Positions 31,713-42,752 of a DNA stretch of 64,000 bases are shown one piece after another (positions within the stretch are counted from its first letter, which is position 1; each line of letters opens with the position of its first letter). The notes under the pieces are model-generated. The model searched no databases and was not told the DNA's origin. It was given only the letters and a program-made list of their open reading frames with translations. The stretch is from positions 20,548,290 to 20,612,289 of the forward strand of contig OZ020489.1 of the NCBI GenBank assembly GCA_963971405.1, written 5' to 3'. This DNA is from Psococerastis gibbosa. Lineage: Eukaryota > Arthropoda > Insecta > Psocodea > Psocidae. The translations under genes were made by a program, and so were the position numbers.

Positions 31713-32857
31713 AAAAAATTCAAAATATGCGCTCGTCCTAACAAAAACAGCTGAGGATGGTGAGTGATAATTTAATTTCCTAATGACAATAATGCAACTG
31801 AAGTGACCTCGCGGACAAAAAGTGCAGGCATTAGGCTAAACCAGGGCCTGCATTTCTTGCTAGGCTATTAACAACTTTTTTTTAATTACACCATAGCATT
31901 AGGCTTCCGCCATCAGCTTTCTTGCAGCCCAATACAACACATAATCTGGTGAACCTCTGCTACTGGCAAGAGCCTGGCACGTGCTCTCTCTGAACCGCAA
32001 TTTTTATGCTATATATGCCTACTTTTTGACGTTTAGAAGAGTTATTTTACAACTTTACATAGAGCTTGGCGAAATTATAGTATTTTTGGTCCATTTAAAA
32101 AATAAATATAGTAGTACAGGGCCCGAAAAAATCTCAAAATATAGTATGTGTTTAGTGTACACGGTGGTTAAAAAATCGTTGCATCACAACAGCCCATTTA
32201 CGGCTCAGGCCTGAGGAGTAGTAGGGCACACTCTTTCAAGACCTCGGCACAAGTTGGGGTGTTGTGGTCAGCAACTCGCCCGGTAGCACTATCAGGAAGA
32301 AGTGAACCCTGTTTCCTATCCATGGAAGTGGTCGTATTTCGACGCCATCAGCGCGTCAAATTTATACTGGGACAAGAATTTTCTACCTACTGAGATTTAA
32401 AGTCTACATGCCCGATTGCTATTGCTGTAGTATGTGTTATGTTAAATCTTCATGAGATTACCAATCCGGTGCCAGTAAAATTTACTGTGAGTTGGTTGTT
32501 AAAATGAAAACTTCCTTAGGCCGACAGATTTTACAATAGTTACGTTAATATAAGTTTTATTAGTATAAATATATTAATATTTTTTTATTTTGGGTGAAGG
32601 CACTGGCACTGGAGTGGATGATATCCACGTGCAAAAACTTTGGTACTTCAGCCATCTCCATTTCATGAATGAATGAGCTCAACGAACAAGCAAAACAACC
32701 TCTTCAATTATTGAAGATTTACCATTCGGAGAAAATGAGGTGAGAAACAACAGTTGCTTAATTTTTCACCATTTATTTAGTTAAGGTAACTTAAAAGCTG
32801 ATTTCTTTAAACATTTAGCCTAATTGTCTGCCGACGCAACAAATGACGACGTCCCTG
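31713..32857. other. No gene recognised
   Basis: AT-rich sequence between the LINE remnant and the Harbinger transposase. It may include the left end of the Harbinger element, but I cannot place its terminal inverted repeat. Confidence 0.4.
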
Positions 32858-33620
32858 TCATAGCCCTATTTTTGCGTCTTGCCAGTCCACTTGCCCTTCC
32901 CCAACGAAATATTCTGCAAACTTTTCGCGCACAAGCTTTGCTGACATACTTGCATTTCTCGATAAAGTGCACTGAAGGCTGGGTTGTAAATTATACTCTT
33001 CATTTTCCTCACCAGTGTCTTCTACGTTGTATGAGTTTGTACTATACAATTTCTTCTGAGAAAATTATGTAGAATAACAACATGTAAGAACGACAATGTC
33101 GATCCGCTCTAATGACAAGTTAATGCTTGTATGAAGTATTCGAAACCTGCTGGCCAAAATTCCAAAAACATTTTCAACAATTCTTCTTGCCCTGGATAAG
33201 CGGTAGTTAAAAATTCGACGCTGTGTGTTCAAATTTTGTTGGCTTAAAGCAAACGCTTCATCCCCAATAAAAACATATGACACTTGGGTCATGCCATCTG
33301 ATAGAAATTGCGGAGGAGGCAGGTTCAGTTGATGATTTTCAAGTTTCTTGAAGTACTCGGTATTTCTTATAACTCCGCCATCTGATCTGCGACCATTTGT
33401 ACCGACATCCACCCAGATAAACTCGTAGTCGGCATTAACGCAAGCCATGAGTACAATAGAATGGAAGTGTTTGTAATTGTAAAAGTAAGACCCGCTTCCG
33501 GGAGGTGGAGTTATTCTGATGTGCTTCCCATCCCAAGCACCAAGACAATGCGGAAAATTCCATATTTTTTCGAATTGCTCAGCAACTTCCCTCCATTCTT
33601 GCTCTGTACTAGGACTCTGA
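32858..33620 (-). pseudogene. PIF/Harbinger DDE transposase, 3' exon with one stop
   Basis: Minus strand. After a good acceptor (ttattattttcag) the exon encodes SPSTEQEWREVAEQFEKIW, the GAWDGKHIRI block, YNYKHFHSIVLMAC, VDVGTNGRRSDGG, a FIGDEAFALS block, and RARRIVENVFGILASRFRIL. These correspond to the Asp-Asp-Glu catalytic blocks of the DDE_Tnp_4 family. The C-terminal part (LVREKFAEYFVGEGQVDWQD) follows in the same frame after a TAA at 33065-33067. The N-terminal exon is not identified. One stop in otherwise well-conserved sequence suggests recent decay. Confidence 0.85.
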
Positions 33621-33700
33621 AAATAATAAAGTTGTAATTTAGAATCTCGTAAGTACACTGCTCTGCGATTTGTTATTAAACAGAGATATAATTGTTCCAG

Positions 33701-34118
33701 GCAAGCGATTCCATCGATTCAGAACAAAGTGTTTCGAGCCCAGCGAGTGTATATTCTACGTCATCGTCGAAGCAATTCAAAAGACCAGCAACAAAAGCTC
33801 ACTTGGTTTTGGAAAAAATATCTAAGAGGTTGGATGTAACTGGTGGCCAAACCGCAGTTGCAAAATTGAAGAATAAACATGAGGCAAAACTTCGAGCGAT
33901 TGAAATGGTTCCTTTCTGTCAGAAAATGATTAGTGAAGTGCTTTTTTTTTGCCGAACTTCGCACCCTTAACGTTACTAGTAGGATAGTAACCGATAATTA
34001 TCCCCCACCTCCCCCTCTCACTTCTTCTCATGACACTTCATCAGGCTCGGTTAATAAAGTAATGCAAGCTTATGAAGAGGCAATGGATGATGAATACCGT
34101 TGTGAGGATTTGGGGTGA
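33701..34118 (+). pseudogene. Harbinger partner (MADF/Myb-like) gene, 3' part, frameshifted
   Basis: After an acceptor-like 'ttgttccag', a Ser-rich stretch leads to FKRPATKAHLVLEKISKRL, VAKLKNKHEAKLRAIEM and FCQKMISEVLFF. This fits the C-terminal region of the SANT/MADF-type protein that accompanies Harbinger transposases. A run of T at about 33943-33952 shifts the frame; the other frame resumes with FAELRTLNV and ends at TGA near 34118 after AYEEAMDDEYRCEDLG. It is divergent from the transposase, 80 bp away. The 5' exons are not identified. Confidence 0.6.
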
Positions 34119-34534
34119 TTTTTTAAAATAAAATAAAGAAATAAAATAAATTTTGACTTTTTGTTCTATTACTAAGCCAACCTACTAGCTACCAACCTTC
34201 TGCTATGAATCACTGTACAACCACAAATAAAAATTCTGGGCATGTAAAGATACATGCTTACTCTAACCATTGCCACAAAAATAATATCTTCAAAATTGCT
34301 AATTTTTCTGATATTGAATTTTGAAGAGTGCAATGTGTGCCCCAAGGTCGCGGGTATATGGTTCAGCCTTGAGGCTAAATATCTCATTCATAACTTCTAT
34401 GAAAATAATTGTGCTATAGGCCCCGCACGACCAACTGCCGATTGACGTGTGACGAGTGACGTGCCCAGCCACCTGCATAGAATAGGTATCGCCGAGTCAC
34501 CCGAATGCCCCCTCTGCTTCAACTTCAACTCTGT
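34119..34534. other. No gene recognised; likely Harbinger 3' flank
   Basis: AT-rich sequence with an AATAAA-like signal just after the partner gene (aaaataaaataaagaaataaaataaa, 34126-34150). No further coding signal. Confidence 0.4.
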
Positions 34535-34868
34535 CAACATTAATAACGACTACAATGCATGTGAATTCAAAAGGAATCGTTTTTGAGAAATAATTTTTTC
34601 GAAGTTTTTTTGGAGTTTTTTTTAAAATAACCCCCCCCCCCCAAATCGAGTTAGCCCAATGTAAAACAATAAATGGTCTCGAGATATGATATTTGTGAAC
34701 CTACATGCAAAATTAAATAAAAATCGACCGAGTAGTTGCCTGGAAATCGATGAAATGACAGAGCGACAGACAGGCGTCAAAACGTAATTCCGTTGAAATC
34801 TCGGAATTGAAAATTTCGACCATCACAAAGCTTTCCTTATGCTACCTATTAATTGGAAAGCTATAATC
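34535..34868 (-). mobile_element. Element X copy 2 (partial, reverse)
   Basis: Reverse copy of the element described at 29152-29981, running from 'caacattaataacgactacaat' to 'cacaaagctttccttatgctacctattaattggaaagc'. Includes a poly-C run at about 34629-34642. Confidence 0.65.
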
Positions 34869-35049
34869 ATCAAATTGTCAAGTACCACGGAAATAGGCTT
34901 GCGTAGCAACATATTGCAAGTGACAGAATGACAAGAACGAATAAAACGAAAAACACTTCACTTGGCCCACCTTGTTCTTTCTAAACAAAATGTTATTCTC
35001 TCATAACGATTTTTACCGTTCAAAGAGAGACTTAAAAAAAAAAAAAAAA

Positions 35050-35650
35050 ATGAACCGAGAGTTGCAATTGCTTTTAGATGGAGCCAGCTCTATGTGGGGA
35101 GGAGGTCCTGCCCCCAGTCGGCTCGGCCGAACAAGGTAGGTTACAAATTTGTATTTTTGAATTTGTTAATTTCCAATAATTCTTATATTAGTAATATACA
35201 TAATGAAGTAGGGTCGGCCCAAAGGATTTCTCCCGTGCTGGGCTCCCCTTAATACTAATAACTTTAAATTAAACTAAAATGTATCAATTTCACTCATAAT
35301 AGCATCTTTAAATTTGCCCAGGTACCCTATTTTAATTTGTTGCTGTTTCAGACGGGATACACCCTATTCGAGGGGGGAAGTGGCACCCCCCCGATGCCCA
35401 CGACGACAACCACCCACCGCCGCCGCTACCACCACCACCGCCACCTCTACTACCACCACCGCCACCTCCACTACCACTACCAACACCATCTCCACCACCA
35501 ATCCGACACCCAACCCCGACGGCGAATGGGTTGAGCAACATCTGCCTGATGACAGCCCCGAAGGCGTGATGGAGGGACAGGAGACCCCACCCCGCAGCAA
35601 GAAAGCGGCGTCACCGGCGGGGATGGGGTCGACACCAAAACGGCAAGTGC
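35050..35650 (+). CDS. Possible two-exon gene, Pro/Thr-rich product, incomplete
   Basis: Exon 1 (35050-35135) encodes NRELQLLLDGASSMWGGG and ends at a good donor (aacaag|gtaggt). Exon 2 begins after a strong acceptor (ttgttgctgtttcag, ending 35351) and keeps the frame, giving RRDTPYSRGEVAPPRCPRR and then a (Ala/Thr/Ser)-rich tract built from CCACCAC-type repeats, ending in ETPPRSKKAASPAGMGSTPK. A possible GC-AG donor lies at about 35643. No domain recognised. The spliced open frame argues for a real transcript, but it could belong to a transposon. Confidence 0.4.
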
Positions 35651-35699
35651 TTAGAAATATACTAATATTTACAATTTACCGATCATAAAAAAATTTGTA

Positions 35700-36100
35700 A
35701 ATTAAAATCCAAAGGAATATTTGCGTCCGACAACCATGGGCGGAAAATGGGGGTCCTGGGGAGGGGGGGGGCATAGCCCCCCCAGCTCTGGCCTAGCTCC
35801 CTAGGTCTGGCCTAGCCCCCCAAGCCCCCCAGGTCTGTCCCTGTCCCCCTAGCATCCTAAGTAACTATAAAATTTATATGTATTGTCTCATCCATTAATG
35901 AAATGAAATGAAAATACGACTTTATTGTAAACAAAACAAAAGGCGAACAAAATTAAGCGAATAAAGTCCGAATTATTTTATTGGAAGTCACTATGTTGGA
36001 TACGTATTTATGAAAAAATTATAATAACTCAAGTCTTAACAAAATCTTCGTCTGTAAAATCTAGCCAATTATCTCGAAGAAATTCTCCGGGCCCCCATTG
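35700..36100. repeat. C/G-rich minirepeat and unassigned sequence
   Basis: 35765-35860 repeats 'ccccccaggtctggcctagc'-like units next to a G run. No gene seen in the rest. Confidence 0.45.
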
Positions 36101-36570
36101 TTTAGAGTATATTCTTCTAACTGTTACTGCTCTAAAAACGCGTAAAACCCCAATATTTCAGGGATATTTTTCAAAAAATTTCACTCGCGAGAGACCCCCG
36201 GGCCCCCTTGTCCAGCTATTTTCTACGTTACTACTATCAAAATTCGTACAATCCCACTATTACAAGCCACATTTTAAAGAAATTTCACCCTGAGGAGACC
36301 GGCACTGCGGCCAATTGCCAATCAGTTATATTTGTTGCGTCTAAAATCCAATTGTTACTGTACTCAAAATGCGTCAAACTCCACTATTTCAGGCATATTT
36401 TTCTAAAAGTTTCACACGGGGAAGACTCCCTGGCCCCCCTTGGTCGCAATTGCATTAATTGCCTGTAAAATCTCTAAGGTACTGCTATCGAAATGCGTAA
36501 AATAAAACTATTTCAGGTCTGTTTACTCCCCCCCCCCCTTTCAGGTCCCCTGAACCCTCTGGCTCCTTCG

Positions 36571-36727
36571 CAAAGGACACTAAGGTTATTTAATCATATA
36601 ATTACTAAAAATCAAACTTATATTTTATTAAATCGTCATCTTTATTTTTCTTTCTACCAACATCAGATCGAATTACCGAATGTAAACAAACAAAGTAGCC
36701 GACAAACGGAGGACTATTATCCAAGTT
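36571..36727. repeat. 155 bp direct repeat, copy A
   Basis: 'aggttatttaatcatataat' through 'ggaggactattatccaagttctcac'. Matched with very few differences at 37204-37359. Confidence 0.85.
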
Positions 36728-36732
36728 CTCAC

Positions 36733-37010
36733 TTACTCCCCCTTAGACCTGATCAAATCAAGTCTACTTCCTTGCAAACGCAATTTACAATCCCTCTTCC
36801 CCCATCTGGGCACACAAGCACAACATCTCCAATTTTTAACCGCCCCCCGTGAAGCTCTAGATCGGGAACTCAAAACACCGATGTATTCCCTTTGAAATCT
36901 GTTCTTCAAATCAACCCTTACATTATGCAAGTAGTTAATACGGTCCACTTCATCATCATCTTCTTCATTATCATGATCATCATCATCATAATCCATATCA
37001 TCATCAAAAA
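36733..37010 (-). CDS. Unrecognised open frame with Asp-rich start
   Basis: Minus-strand frame. The N-terminus is Asp/Glu-rich because of an (ATC)n microsatellite (about 36945-37005), followed by [17 protein letters not shown] and a basic, Cys-containing tail. It lies between two direct repeats. No family recognised; may be chance. Confidence 0.2.
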
Positions 37011-37203
37011 CTTTCGTATTGGGTGAATGAAATATACTTCACAAAATTTTAAAGCCATTACATAATTTCCATCTTCCTTAATCGGAATATCGTAGCCAAA
37101 TGTGCTGTGGTGGTATCGTCCTTCGTGTATCTTCCCTGCTAATGTATATGAAATTTTGCTTAGAAACTCACTGTCCTGTCACGGTCGTTAAAATGTTAAA
37201 ACG

Positions 37204-37359
37204 CAGGTTATTTAATCATATAATTACTAAAAATCAAACTTATATTTTATTAAATCGTCATCTATATTTTTCTTTCTACCAACATCAAATCGAATTACCG
37301 AATGTAAACAAACAAAGTAGCCGACAAACGGAGGACTATTTTCCAAGTTCTCACAAAGG
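37204..37359. repeat. 155 bp direct repeat, copy B
   Basis: Second copy of 36571-36727, same orientation, 476 bp downstream. Could be remnants of small LTR-like ends or a local duplication. Confidence 0.85.
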
Positions 37360-37730
37360 TCATTAATTTTAAGCTGTATGTGTGACGTTCCCCCCCCCCC
37401 CCTTCGAAACCCTATCGTTCACTGCTGTTAAAATGCGTAAAACCCCACTATTTTTCCATTATATTTTCATATTTTGCCTCCGGGGGAGACCCCCTGGATC
37501 GTGCAATATGAATAAGCATTATTGCTGCTTTATTACTGATGTTAAAATGCAGAAAACCCCTTTATTTTGGCCTTATATTTTCAAATTTTTCCTCCGGGGG
37601 TGACCCCTGGCCCCCCCTGATTCCAAAATATGAATAAGCATTATTACTGCTGTTAAAATGCGTAAAACCCCACTATTTTGCCCTTATATTTTAGATTTTT
37701 CCTCCGGGACACCCCCGGACGCCCCATTGG

Positions 37731-38149
37731 TATCTCTCTGCATCAAATTCAAATAATTGCCACTACCTTGCGTCACATCCTTATCGTCAGATTATTGAAT
37801 GTGGGCTTCTTATAGGTTCACTTAACATCCCCTAAAAAAATCTGACGCGCCCGATTAAATTTTTTTTTCTTCATTTTTAACCCTTACGTATGACCGACCA
37901 CCCCCACCATGCAAACGGTCAGATTAACATACGCACATGATTAAAAATAAGTAGGGCATGTACGCTATCAATATCTGACGCGCTCGAGTATGTCCACGTA
38001 GCAGTTTTTTTTTACATTTTTGAAAATCGATAGCCGCTTACTCCACCGCTGAAGAAGTATACTTTATATAACATTTTCTTCTTTTTAACACCTATGCTTT
38101 GAAACCCAACAGGTCTCTATGACGCTCGAGTAAATCCCCATTTAGCATC
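37731..38149. other. No gene recognised
   Basis: AT-rich sequence with several T runs and no coding or repeat signal that I can assign. Confidence 0.4.
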
Positions 38150-38239
38150 ATGGGCTCCCCTACTAATACAGCCAGAGTAATGAAATACGTTAGGACATAC
38201 CTTTTACTTAAAGCGAATCCTACGGTTTTCTCCCAAACT

Positions 38240-38450
38240 GAAACCGTCAATTACTTTTTCGATACCAATATTGATTTGTCGCTCGATCTCCATAACAGCA
38301 AGCAAGAGATGACAACTGATTTTGACCAATATAGTGTTCCTGGTGTAGGTTTTAAATTAGACATAAGAATGACCGCTCACAAAAAGATGCTGCGCTTACC
38401 GGGACTGTCTGCAGGAGCCTGAATATAAGTTGTTGAAAACCATGGGGAAA
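38240..38450 (+). repeat. Dispersed repeat, copy 1
   Basis: 'caattactttttcgataccaatattgattt' to 'gaaagcttctt', similar to 56305-56468. An open frame 38150-38422 (90 codons) crosses it but the second copy is not open, so coding is doubtful. Confidence 0.55.
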
Positions 38451-39660
38451 GCTTCTTTACGATATTTTCGACAAGCTCAGTAGACATTTCTTATTTTTAA
38501 TTAATTCCCTGTTGTGCAAACAGCTTAATTCGGCTACTGCTCGGTTTCCCAGTAACTTGTAAAACTGCATTAAGTCACCCCTCGGCAACGTTACAATGTA
38601 GGCTAGTCACCAGTTTTGTTATGTATTAAAAAAAATGTTCGCCTACTTTTGAGATTTGCAGCTCCTGCTTGCTCTCTTACAGTAGGACCTAGGAGAAATA
38701 TGTACATGTTGAGGTTCGTGAGTTGGGAACGTTTGCAAACAAGGACAAACAGGAAAGCAGAAATTGTCAACCACTCACTCAACCTTAATGGTAGTTAGTG
38801 ACGCAACAACAGAAGGGGGCAGGAGGTACATAGCACCCGGCTGGAAAACAATTTACCTCAATTGAAACATAATAAAATTGCCTATAACCCCCCCCCCCTT
38901 TTAAGTCTAAAACTAAATTACTTTTAACTGTTTATTTATTGTACTCTTTGGGTTTGGATAAATAAAATAACAATGCAATGTAGGCCATATTCCATGTATT
39001 CTAATAAGAAACTTTGTTTATGAACCCCTCCCCCTCCGAAAAATTCCTGTCAACGGTCTCGTTGTAATTGTTGGGAATGGTTGGTGCTAATTATTAATAA
39101 TATTATTAGAAATTCTGCAGTAGGCAGAATTTACGGTTTTTTAGTTGCCCCCTGCTGGAAACTGTCTGTTGTTGCATCCCTCAAACAAGGTGTAATACAA
39201 ATGGTACATAGCAACTGAGCTATCAATCGGAATGTCATAGTTCGCCATAATTTACAACAAATAAACTTTCCACAGATACTGTCCCCAACGGCCTGTCTTC
39301 CGACGCTACCTGCTTGACCTCTCGCCAAGGTAAGTCACCCGTCAGCAACAATATATAGTATATATTATTTCGTCATAGCGTCAATCACGTTTATTCGATG
39401 GAGCTTGTATAAGATTCATAGCTCCGGCGTGGTCTATTACAATAGAAAACTATGTGCTATGTAGGCTTGTGAATTTAAACAAGGTAGCTTTGGCGTACGA
39501 TTTTGCGGTACCTACTGGCGTAGTCAAGTACAGTAGATTAATTAATTATTAACTGGAAAACGTTTTGATCGAGACACGGGTAGAAGAAAAACACGACAGA
39601 TTGTCATGGCGCCGACCGTTTAATAGGAAGCTTGCAGTTGTCATCCCAAAATAGGTTGGT
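38451..39660. other. No gene recognised; element-end fragments
   Basis: Contains a segment (38480-38570, 'ttcttatttttaattaattccctgttgtgcaaac') resembling 61365-61435, and a sequence at 39285-39345 ending 'gccaaggtaagtcacccgtcagc' resembling 61490-61540. These suggest fragments of one dispersed element. No coding region supported. Confidence 0.4.
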
Positions 39661-39666
39661 TTCAAA

Positions 39667-39924
39667 TCAAATCAAATCATAGGCATTTTTTCTTATTGTA
39701 CTACAACAGGCGCACCATCCGGAACAATATTTAGGTTTACCTATCTGCGCACAGTTACCGACAGCCATCGCTTGGGTCTTTTCCATCTTAATTAAGATGT
39801 CCGCAGTTCTGCCTGCTGCACTTATGTTAATTAATAACGACTGCAGTTGTACTGATGTAGCAATCATCCCAGTGTCAATCGCATAAGGCCGATTGTTTGA
39901 TAACAATGCCTTCCATGGCTGCAT
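39667..39924 (-). CDS. Unrecognised open frame, 85 codons
   Basis: Contains DTGMIATSVQLQSLLINISA and a Cys-rich end (YCSGWCACCS). No recognised family; possibly chance. Confidence 0.2.
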   Translation of the reverse strand: MQPWKALLSNNRPYAIDTGMIATSVQLQSLLINISAAGRTADILIKMEKTQAMAVGNCAQIGKPKYCSGWCACCSTIRKNAYDLI

Positions 39925-40202
39925 CCAAAGTGGCCGTCATTATCTGCTCATTAGCAAACAGCTTGAGCCAGGCTTAATGTGTAGGCCCATTCTGCCCATT
40001 TGATTTGACTTCGTGTTTTCCACGAGGACTACAAAGATTAGACAGACTTTTCTCCTAATTTATGGCACTCCACTGCTGGCCACACACATTGTAAGGTATC
40101 TAGTATCTATTGCCAAATTTGAATCGATGCATAACATGGCTTAAAAAACGAAATAGGGGGAATTTTCCACTTAATATTAATTTTGGTATTTTTGTGGTTT
40201 CA

Positions 40203-40468
40203 GGGATGATGACGACGACGATCAGGACGAGTGCGCCGCCTCCATCTCGTGGCACTCGTCTTGGTTTTCGGATTTTAGTTCCACCTCGCCGCCTGCCCAG
40301 CTGTCCACCTCGCTGCCTGGCCCGCAACCCACCTCGCCGCCTCCCACCTCGCCGCCTGCCCCGCACCCCACCTCGCCGCCTGCCCCGCATCCCACCTCGC
40401 CGCCTGCCCCGCTGCCACCCCGTAGGAGCCGCTGCACCGAGTTGGAGAGGCTGCTCTCCGGTAGAGGT
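40203..40468 (+). CDS. Exon-like segment, acidic then Pro-rich
   Basis: Preceded by an acceptor (tttttgtggtttcag) and ended by a donor-like agag|gtcagt. The open frame reads an Asp run, QDECAASISWHSSWFSD, several TSPPAP repeats, then RRSRCTELERLLSGRG. The equivalent at 57030-57215 begins the same way but contains a stop. No domain recognised. The Glu-Leu-x-x-Leu-Leu end resembles the start of the exon at 35050. Confidence 0.35.
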
Positions 40469-40524
40469 CAGTGGGAATGGTGGAATGATTTAAATTATCT
40501 TCCAACAGTTAGACCCCGGCGCGC

Positions 40525-40560
40525 CCCAGTTCGCCTGGGGTTGTAATTTTTTTTTAATTT
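40525..40560 (+). other. GC hairpin followed by T run
   Basis: A 6 bp stem (ccccag / ctgggg) with a ttcgc loop, followed by 'ttgtaattttttttt'. Conserved at 57268-57302. May be an RNA structure or Pol III-type stop; function unknown. Confidence 0.4.
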
Positions 40561-40589
40561 TCATTACAGTCTCTCCGGATGCCATACTG

Positions 40590-42480
40590 CTTAGACTCAT
40601 TAGACCATAGAAAAGTGGAATTTTCTCTTATTTTGAAAAAATCCAACGTTTTCATTTTCCCTGACTTTTATGTAATGGGTCTCAAGTTAAGGGAAGAGGA
40701 ACGATTAATTGTAAGGAACTTTGGTATTATCGTCCTGATGCCTAAAAGTCTTGTAACCATAAAAATTGGTTTCGGCAAAGGAGGGGGTCTTAGCCTATGC
40801 CTCCAAAGCCTTCCCACTAAACATTGCACATCCACTCTGGGACAAGACGTCAACAGTCGCGGTTTTGTTGACAATACTTCCGAATCGGAATAGCGGGCAA
40901 CCAATAGACCAAAAAATAATATTTAGGCTATTTTTAATTTGCATATTATTGGACTTTGTCTGTTTGCAAATAAACGTTTATTTATTTATTTTTATTTATT
41001 TATTTAATCCAATTAAGTGGCAGCATAATATTATAAAAAAATGGTCGATAAACACTCAACACAATACCTACTACATACTATACCACAACCGATACGTTGT
41101 TACACATCACCGCGTTACGTTCACTTGCCAGAACAATACTTTTCTTCACGAGTAACTGTGAAGCAAGGTCCGAATAATTACAATTCTCATATCTGTAAAC
41201 CCCGTTCTTTTGTATTGTTCACTCTTCAACAGTTCTAGGAACTCCTATTCTCCTGTGACGTGCTAGGTACCTCTAGACATCCCTTCCTCTCAAACCTACA
41301 TAGAGTTCACACACTCTTAGCAGTAAATACACAAGCACAATACTGCATACTATGTCACAACTGTTATGTAATACAGTAATCATAGGTTCATGTCATCGAC
41401 TTCGATGGCCAGGTGGTAACGTGCTTGCACTTGTGCGAGTCTTTACACGCCATGCGATCGGAGACGTGTCGCAGCTCAACACGGGTAATAACCTAGCGAG
41501 GCGACTAAAGATCGGATACATTCATTAAATTGTTTGTATGCGATTAACCTTTAAAAATACTATTACTTTACAATCACGATACATTCCAATTCCTTAACCC
41601 TAATAAATTGCAGAGCAACATGCTCTCATCTCTTAAATCATAATATAACTTAACGTTGAACATACAAGATTAGATTTAAAAAAAATAGATCCTCTATAAC
41701 TGCTTTAATTTTTAAAAATATTTTTTTTAGTTTCTAACAATAATGCTATGTTAAAAGTAACTGAGCCTTAACCTTGTGGCGCAGTATTTGAAATTGGGGA
41801 TATTCACTTATTTATTGAGTGCTCGTAGGCCTAGTTATAGAAAAGCCGTATGACAGGCCTGTTCCCATCTATTGTATCAATATACACCTGCATGGGTAGT
41901 TAGCCTGAAACAATGGTCTTAACGTGTTATAATTTAGAAAATATTTCACATTTCAGTTTTTCATAGTTAAAGGCATGTTCCTTTTTAATTTTGATTGCAT
42001 AGACAATACTGCTGACGTGATTGTTGGATAAATTTCTTTTGTATAGTAGGTACTGTCCTTTTCCGCAGGTGGATTGCTACTTAATTATCACTTGAAGTTT
42101 GTATGAATGTTGCATTTTTTTGGTAAAAGGGCCTCAAAACATCAACATTGGTTGGAAACTTGGGAATTCCTACCCAACGCCCTGCCCAGTGCAAGTTGTG
42201 TGCTTCAGAAACATGCGCATATTCTGCTTCTCATCAGCATTACATGTCGTCCTCAGGTAGCAGCAGCTTTGAAAGCCGCTATGCCATCCTCGATTATAGG
42301 CCCAGAGTAGCTGTCTGTTGATGATAAATTTCGATAAAAGTCGGTATAGCTTAGGCGCATTCCGTAGAGTCAGTGATGTATGTCAGGCTAGGTATTCTTC
42401 TTAAGAGGCTGGGGAAGTCTTGTAACGTGTTTTTGCCTCGCAAAATAAATGGCTGCTGACCTATAAGTTCTTCAACGGCT
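40590..42480 (+). repeat. Inverted arm, left, copy 1
   Basis: Aligns as reverse complement with 43860-45880. For example 'gggacaagacgtcaacagtcgcggtttt' at 40839 matches the complement of 45660-45690, and 'gaggctggggaagtcttgtaacgtg' at 42408 matches the complement of 43960-43985. Confidence 0.75.
41399..41515 (+). repeat. tRNA-like SINE candidate, copy 1
   Basis: 'cttcgatggccaggtggtaacgtgcttgcac' fits a Pol III A box (TGGCNNRGTGG type). A near-identical 110 bp copy is at 48662-48775. The B box is not clean and no poly-A tail is obvious. Confidence 0.35.
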
Positions 42481-42483
42481 AGT

Positions 42484-42752
42484 TGCTTTCTAATTTATAC
42501 GTAGTATGTCGTATAAAGAAAGCTTTGTGATGTTCGAAATTCTCGACTCCGAGATTTCAACGGTGTTTTTTAGGAAATGTCTGTCTGTCGCTCTGTCAGC
42601 CTGTTAATCGATTTGCGGGCATATCGGTTTAAAAAATCATACCTCGGAATAGGTAGTTTTTATTTTTATTTACTATGAAATTACACATTATCTCCATCTA
42701 CTTATTTATAAATTGGAATGCATGTTCGAGTAAACTCGGACCGGTTCTTAAA
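42484..42752 (+). mobile_element. Element X copy 3 (internally deleted)
   Basis: Begins 'gctttctaatttatacgtagtatg' and ends 'ataaattggaatgcatgttcgagtaaactcggaccggttct', so both ends are present but most of the middle is missing. Sits at the loop edge of the inverted-arm element. Confidence 0.65.

Larger units (their letters stand above)
36110..37730. repeat. Degenerate tandem repeat, about 120 bp unit, interrupted
   Basis: Recurring core: 'actgctgttaaaatgcgtaaaaccccactattt', then 'ttatattttcaattttt' and 'cctccgggggagaccccctggccccc'. Copies are visible near 36120, 36225, 36350, 36475, 37420, 37530 and 37645. Interrupted by the 155 bp duplication below. A stray copy lies at 56600-56690 and a diverged one near 30110-30240. 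Confidence 0.7.

Noticed and set aside
36571..37359. Miniature LTR retrotransposon with 155 bp LTRs
   Set aside because: Direct repeats are present, but no TG...CA ends, primer-binding site, polypurine tract or target-site duplication could be seen.
40100..40505. Minus-strand Arg/Gly- and Ala/Gly-rich frames
   Set aside because: Shadows of the Pro/Ser/Thr-rich plus-strand exon; simple repeat composition keeps them open.
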